Part shown: positions 38,693 through 40,679 of the stretch, one piece after another
How positions within the stretch are numbered: the first letter of the stretch is position 1
Layout: each line of letters begins with the position of its first letter
Assembly (NCBI RefSeq): GCF_002149035.1
Contig: NZ_NGFP01000052.1
Coordinates: forward strand, 1 to 40,679
DNA: 40,679 bases
Reading direction: 5' to 3'
Source of the DNA: Streptosporangium minutum
GTDB lineage: Bacteria; Actinomycetota; Actinomycetes; Streptosporangiales; Streptosporangiaceae
Notes under the pieces: model-generated
Seen by the model: the letters and a program-made list of their open reading frames with translations, nothing else
Database searches by the model: none
Told to the model about the DNA's origin: nothing
Position numbers and translations under genes: made by a program

Positions 38693-38758
38693 ATGAGGAA
38701 GCTGCTGCGCCGAGTTACCGGCCGCCGGGTCAACCGGCAGGCATGGCACATCTGGTAA
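38693..38758 (+). CDS. 21-residue RiPP precursor peptide ending in AWHIW
   Basis: The peptide has a basic 16-residue leader (MRKLLRRVTGRRVNRQ; seven Arg/Lys) followed by the C-terminal AWHIW and TAA. AAAGGAGGTGA (38677-38687), a near-perfect anti-16S match, lies 8 nt before the ATG, the strongest ribosome site in the window. It contains the P450 stop codon, 5 nt before the start. Two Trp and one His at the end provide oxidisable rings for the P450. The tail resembles AWYIWY, the core I recall for tryptorubin-type atropopeptides, with Tyr to His and loss of the last Tyr. Biarylitide- and cittilin-type systems share the P450-plus-tiny-precursor logic. Too short for ordinary gene finders. Confidence 0.85.
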   Translation: MRKLLRRVTGRRVNRQAWHIW

Positions 38759-38773
38759 GCCTTCTCCCAGCGG

Positions 38774-38801
38774 CCGCGCCGGGCCCGACGGCCCGGCGCG
38801 G
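38774..38801 (+). terminator. Strong stem-loop between precursor and methyltransferase genes
   Basis: CCGCGCCGGGCC (38774-38785) and GGCCCGGCGCGG (38790-38801) pair perfectly over 12 all-G/C bp with a CGAC tetraloop, 16 nt after the precursor stop and 49 nt before the methyltransferase start. It may act as a partial terminator or 3' mRNA stabiliser that raises the peptide transcript over the downstream gene, a common device in RiPP operons. Confidence 0.7.
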
Positions 38802-38850
38802 TCCTCGACCCGGCGCGCGGCCACGGGACACCCGCGCGCAGGAGGCGCGC

Positions 38851-39630
38851 ATGTCGCATGTGGATGAGACGCTGGCGGCGTACGAGAGCGTCGCGGCCCG
38901 GTATGACGAGCTGAACGCGCGGATGGACACCGCCAGGCTGGTGGACCGCTACGTGGAGGCGGTGGATCGGTACGGTTCGGGCGGGCGGCGACTGCTGGAC
39001 GCCGGGTGCGGGACCGGCCGCAGCAGCGTGGCCTTTCGCGAGCGGGGGTTCGAGGTGACGGGCTACGACCTGTCCCCGGCGATGGTGGCGATGGCCCGGC
39101 GCCGGCCCGGGGCCGAGGGGATCGGGTTCCAGGTGGGACGGCTGCAGCAGCCCCCGCCCGGGTTGACCGGCTTCGACGTGATCGCCTGCGTGGATGTGCC
39201 GATGGCCTACCTGACCGAGACAGACCAGCTGCGGCGGGCGCTGGCGGCCGCGCGTGACCAGCTCGTCGAGGACGGGGTGCTGCTCTTCGACCTCAGCACC
39301 GTCGGTTACTACCGGCGCGCGTTCGGCGTCCCCGCGGTCGCCGACCGGGGGGACCGGTACGTGGCGTGGTTCGCGGTGTCCCCGCGGATCGAGGCCGACG
39401 CGGTCGTGGTCACCCAGTTCGACCTGTTCGAGCGGGCCGGCGACGGTTGGGAGCGGGTGTCGATGCGGCATGTGCAGCGGCACCACTCCGACCGGACGGT
39501 GCGCCAGGTGGCCGAGCAGGCCGGGCTGCGCGTCGTGGCCACCCGCGGGCTGGTGGGGACGTCGGCACGGGAACCGGCCGACGAGGAGGACCACGACCGG
39601 ATCCTGTACGTCGCCCGCCGGGCCGGCTGA
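38851..39630 (+). CDS. Class I SAM-dependent methyltransferase, probable RiPP tailoring enzyme
   Basis: 259 residues. It starts MSHVDETLAAYESVAARYDE, the usual N-terminal helix with YD motif. Motif I is RLLDAGCGTGRSSVAFRERG (SAM Gly-rich loop), then VTGYDLSPAMVAMARRRP (acidic loop), FDVIACVDVPMAYL and DGVLLFDLSTVGYYR. The C-terminal half has HVQRHHSDRTVRQVAEQAGL, typical of Methyltransf_11/25 small-molecule or peptide N-methyltransferases. GGAGG 5 nt upstream fixes the ATG at 38851. Position directly after the P450 and peptide genes suggests it methylates the cross-linked product (N-terminus, His or Trp), which is inference. No peptidase for leader removal is visible nearby. Confidence 0.88.
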   Translation: MSHVDETLAAYESVAARYDELNARMDTARLVDRYVEAVDRYGSGGRRLLDAGCGTGRSSVAFRERGFEVTGYDLSPAMVAMARRRPGAEGIGFQVGRLQQPPPGLTGFDVIACVDVPMAYLTETDQLRRALAAARDQLVEDGVLLFDLSTVGYYRRAFGVPAVADRGDRYVAWFAVSPRIEADAVVVTQFDLFERAGDGWERVSMRHVQRHHSDRTVRQVAEQAGLRVVATRGLVGTSAREPADEEDHDRILYVARRAG

Positions 39631-39675
39631 GCGCGCCCGCGTCCCGCGACGCCCTCCTGGAGACCTCCCGGCGGT

Positions 39676-40125
39676 CTAAGGGGTGTCGGCCAGGCTCCGG
39701 ACACAGGTCGCGAGAGCCTCAAGCAGCCCCTTCTGCTGGGCGGGTGTCAGATCGCCGCACATCTTCTTCTCGATCCTGCGGATCGCCACGCTGGCCGTAC
39801 GCAGGTGGTCCAGGCCGGCCTGGGTCAGCACGGTTGGTAGTTCGCGGCCTCGGGGTGCGGTCACGGGCCGCGTGACCAGGCCGCGGTCTTCGAGTCCGCG
39901 CAGGACGACGTTCATCGACTGGCGGGTGACGAAGGTGCCGCGAGCCAACTCGGCGTTCGACAGTCCTGGGTGTTGCCCCAGCAGTTCCAAGCACGCGTAC
40001 TGCGGCACGGTCAGGTGCAGCGGGCGCAGCGCCGCGTCCATGGCGTTGCGCAGCGCCACCGCGGCCTGTTTGAGGACGTAGCCGACGGCGTCGTCCACCG
40101 GACCAAGCATCTCGCCTTGACTCAT
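39676..40125 (-). CDS. MarR-family transcriptional regulator
   Basis: 149 residues. The winged HTH has LTVPQYACLELLGQHPGLSN, AELARGTFVTRQSMNVVLRG and LEDRGLVTRPVTAPRGRELP, with the wing's RGRELPTVLT in place of the usual DGR. N- and C-terminal helices form the dimer interface. ATG 40125 with AGGA 8 nt upstream is preferred over ATG 40143. It is divergent from the VOC-family gene across 60 bp that contain two copies of a TGTCA-N6-TGACA palindrome; one overlaps its own start codon, implying autorepression. Confidence 0.9.
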   Translation of the reverse strand: MSQGEMLGPVDDAVGYVLKQAAVALRNAMDAALRPLHLTVPQYACLELLGQHPGLSNAELARGTFVTRQSMNVVLRGLEDRGLVTRPVTAPRGRELPTVLTQAGLDHLRTASVAIRRIEKKMCGDLTPAQQKGLLEALATCVRSLADTP

Positions 40126-40141
40126 GTCAACATCCTGACAC
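40124..40141. promoter_or_regulatory. MarR operator copy 1 (overlaps the marR start codon)
   Basis: TGTCA (40125-40129), 6-nt spacer, TGACA (40136-40140). Flanking A and C extend partial symmetry. Same half-sites and spacing as copy 2, with centres 28 bp apart. Confidence 0.6.
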
Positions 40142-40149
40142 ATAATGCT

Positions 40150-40171
40150 CTATGTCAGGACTTTGACATAG
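40150..40171. promoter_or_regulatory. MarR operator copy 2 (upstream of the VOC gene)
   Basis: CTATGTCA (40150-40157) and TGACATAG (40164-40171) form a perfect 8-bp inverted repeat around GGACTT. It ends 14 bp before the VOC start codon and overlaps its ribosome-binding region, so a bound regulator would block transcription or initiation. Confidence 0.7.
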
Positions 40172-40185
40172 CAGAGGAGAGCGCC

Positions 40186-40554
40186 ATGACCGTTACGGGA
40201 CCCGACTTCATCGCCCTGCAGGTGCGCGACCTGGATCGCGCCGCCGCCTTCTACGAAGACCGGCTCGGTCTGCGCCGCGCCCCGGCAGGCCCGCCTGGCG
40301 CGATCGTGTTCGCCACCGAACCCATCCCGTTCGCGCTGCGTGAGCCGCTGCCCGGCGTCGACCTGGACGCGGCCGGCCGGCCGGGTCTCGGCGTGGCGCT
40401 GTGGTTGCACGCCACCGACGCGCAGGAGGTGCACGACGCGCTGGACGCGGCCGGCGTCCCGGTCGTGACGCCGCCCTTCGACGGCCCGTTCGGGCGTACG
40501 TTCACCTTCACCGACCCCGATGGATACGCCGTCACGATCCACGACAAGCGGTGA
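40186..40554 (+). CDS. VOC-superfamily (glyoxalase/bleomycin-resistance-like) protein
   Basis: 122 residues. A single VOC unit of paired beta-alpha-beta-beta-beta modules: DFIALQVRDLDRAAAFYEDR, LGLRRAP, GLGVALWLHATDAQEVHDAL, AAGVPVVTPPFDGPFGRTFT and FTDPDGYAVTIHD. The FTDPDGY..TIHD ending is the hallmark. Such proteins act as metal-dependent dioxygenases or isomerases or bind drugs; the typical metal triad is incomplete to my eye, so binding or resistance is plausible. GAGGAG 6 nt upstream supports the ATG at 40186. Probably controlled by the divergent MarR through the two palindromes. Confidence 0.88.
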   Translation: MTVTGPDFIALQVRDLDRAAAFYEDRLGLRRAPAGPPGAIVFATEPIPFALREPLPGVDLDAAGRPGLGVALWLHATDAQEVHDALDAAGVPVVTPPFDGPFGRTFTFTDPDGYAVTIHDKR

Positions 40555-40679
40555 GCTCCACCAGGAGTCCCCTCCGGACGCGAGTGCGCCACAGGACTCC
40601 CTCCTCGGGCAGGGCACTGGCCAACTCGTTCGGACCGGAGGTGACGCTCACCGGGATCCGCTGGGCCTCCCGCTTCACC
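40532..40679 (-). CDS. C-terminal end of an unrecognised gene running in from the right edge
   Basis: A GC3-rich minus-strand frame reads VKREAQRIPVSVTSGPNELA, SALPEEGVLWRTRVRRGLLV and ELTACRGS to a TGA at 40532-40534. It overlaps the last 23 bp of the VOC gene, as convergent actinomycete genes often do. The start lies outside the window. Too short to recognise; coding status rests on codon bias only. Confidence 0.4.
   Translation of the reverse strand, partial: VKREAQRIPVSVTSGPNELASALPEEGVLWRTRVRRGLLVELTACRGS

Noticed and set aside
38743-38850. Upstream extension of the methyltransferase frame
   Set aside because: The extension overlaps the precursor gene and the stem-loop; GGAGG 5 nt before ATG 38851 is clearly the better start.

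Overview
The window is high-GC DNA with strong G/C third-position bias, abundant GTG/TTG starts and gene families typical of filamentous actinomycetes: a SARP/AfsR regulator, a type I PKS, DHA2 exporters, F420-type LLM oxidoreductases and large secreted repeat proteins. An antibiotic-producing actinomycete, possibly Streptosporangiales, is a reasonable guess, but I see no rRNA or other marker to fix the genus. No tRNA, rRNA or CRISPR array was seen.

Layout. (1) 1-3.5 kb: 3' end of an ArsR-type regulator, a small secreted protein, then an XRE-cupin regulator divergent from a thioredoxin-reductase-like dithiol oxidase and a SAM methyltransferase. (2) 3.5-7.5 kb: an island bounded by a 30-bp inverted repeat (29/30 match). 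It holds a broken Tn3-family transposase, an AraC regulator, a DHA2 exporter, a truncated second AraC and a broken serine resolvase; it reads as a decayed Tn3-type transposon. (3) 7.8-16.9 kb: a secreted cadherin-like protein, a MarR/DHA2 exporter pair with an operator-like repeat, a P450 remnant, an LLM oxidoreductase, and a GH3 glucosidase with a truncated MFS gene and a TetR regulator. (4) 17-24.2 kb: degenerate genes, then a 2194-residue secreted protein with two HAF-repeat blocks around a lipase-like domain, followed by Ig/PKD-like modules. (5) 24.4-36.4 kb: a SARP/AfsR regulator, a free-standing KS-AT-DH-KR-ACP polyketide synthase, an alpha/beta hydrolase, an AraC regulator and remnants of a serine hydrolase and a GntR regulator. 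(6) 36.6-40.7 kb: a short unknown protein, then the most interesting locus: a cytochrome P450, a 21-codon gene whose peptide ends in AWHIW, a strong stem-loop and a SAM methyltransferase. A MarR/VOC pair with two operator-like palindromes follows.

The last locus has the logic of a P450-modified RiPP. A tiny peptide with an aromatic C-terminus is translated from a near-perfect Shine-Dalgarno that overlaps the P450 stop codon, and a methyltransferase lies downstream. The AWHIW tail resembles the AWYIWY core I recall for tryptorubin-type atropopeptides, with His in place of Tyr and no final Tyr. The inferred pathway is oxidative cross-linking of the Trp/His residues by the P450, leader removal by a protease encoded elsewhere, and methylation. 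The P450 also lacks the usual I-helix acid-alcohol pair.

The window is unusually rich in gene remnants (transposase, resolvase, AraC, P450, MFS, LuxR, serine hydrolase, GntR and two unrecognised fragments), as expected of an accessory, rearranged chromosome region.
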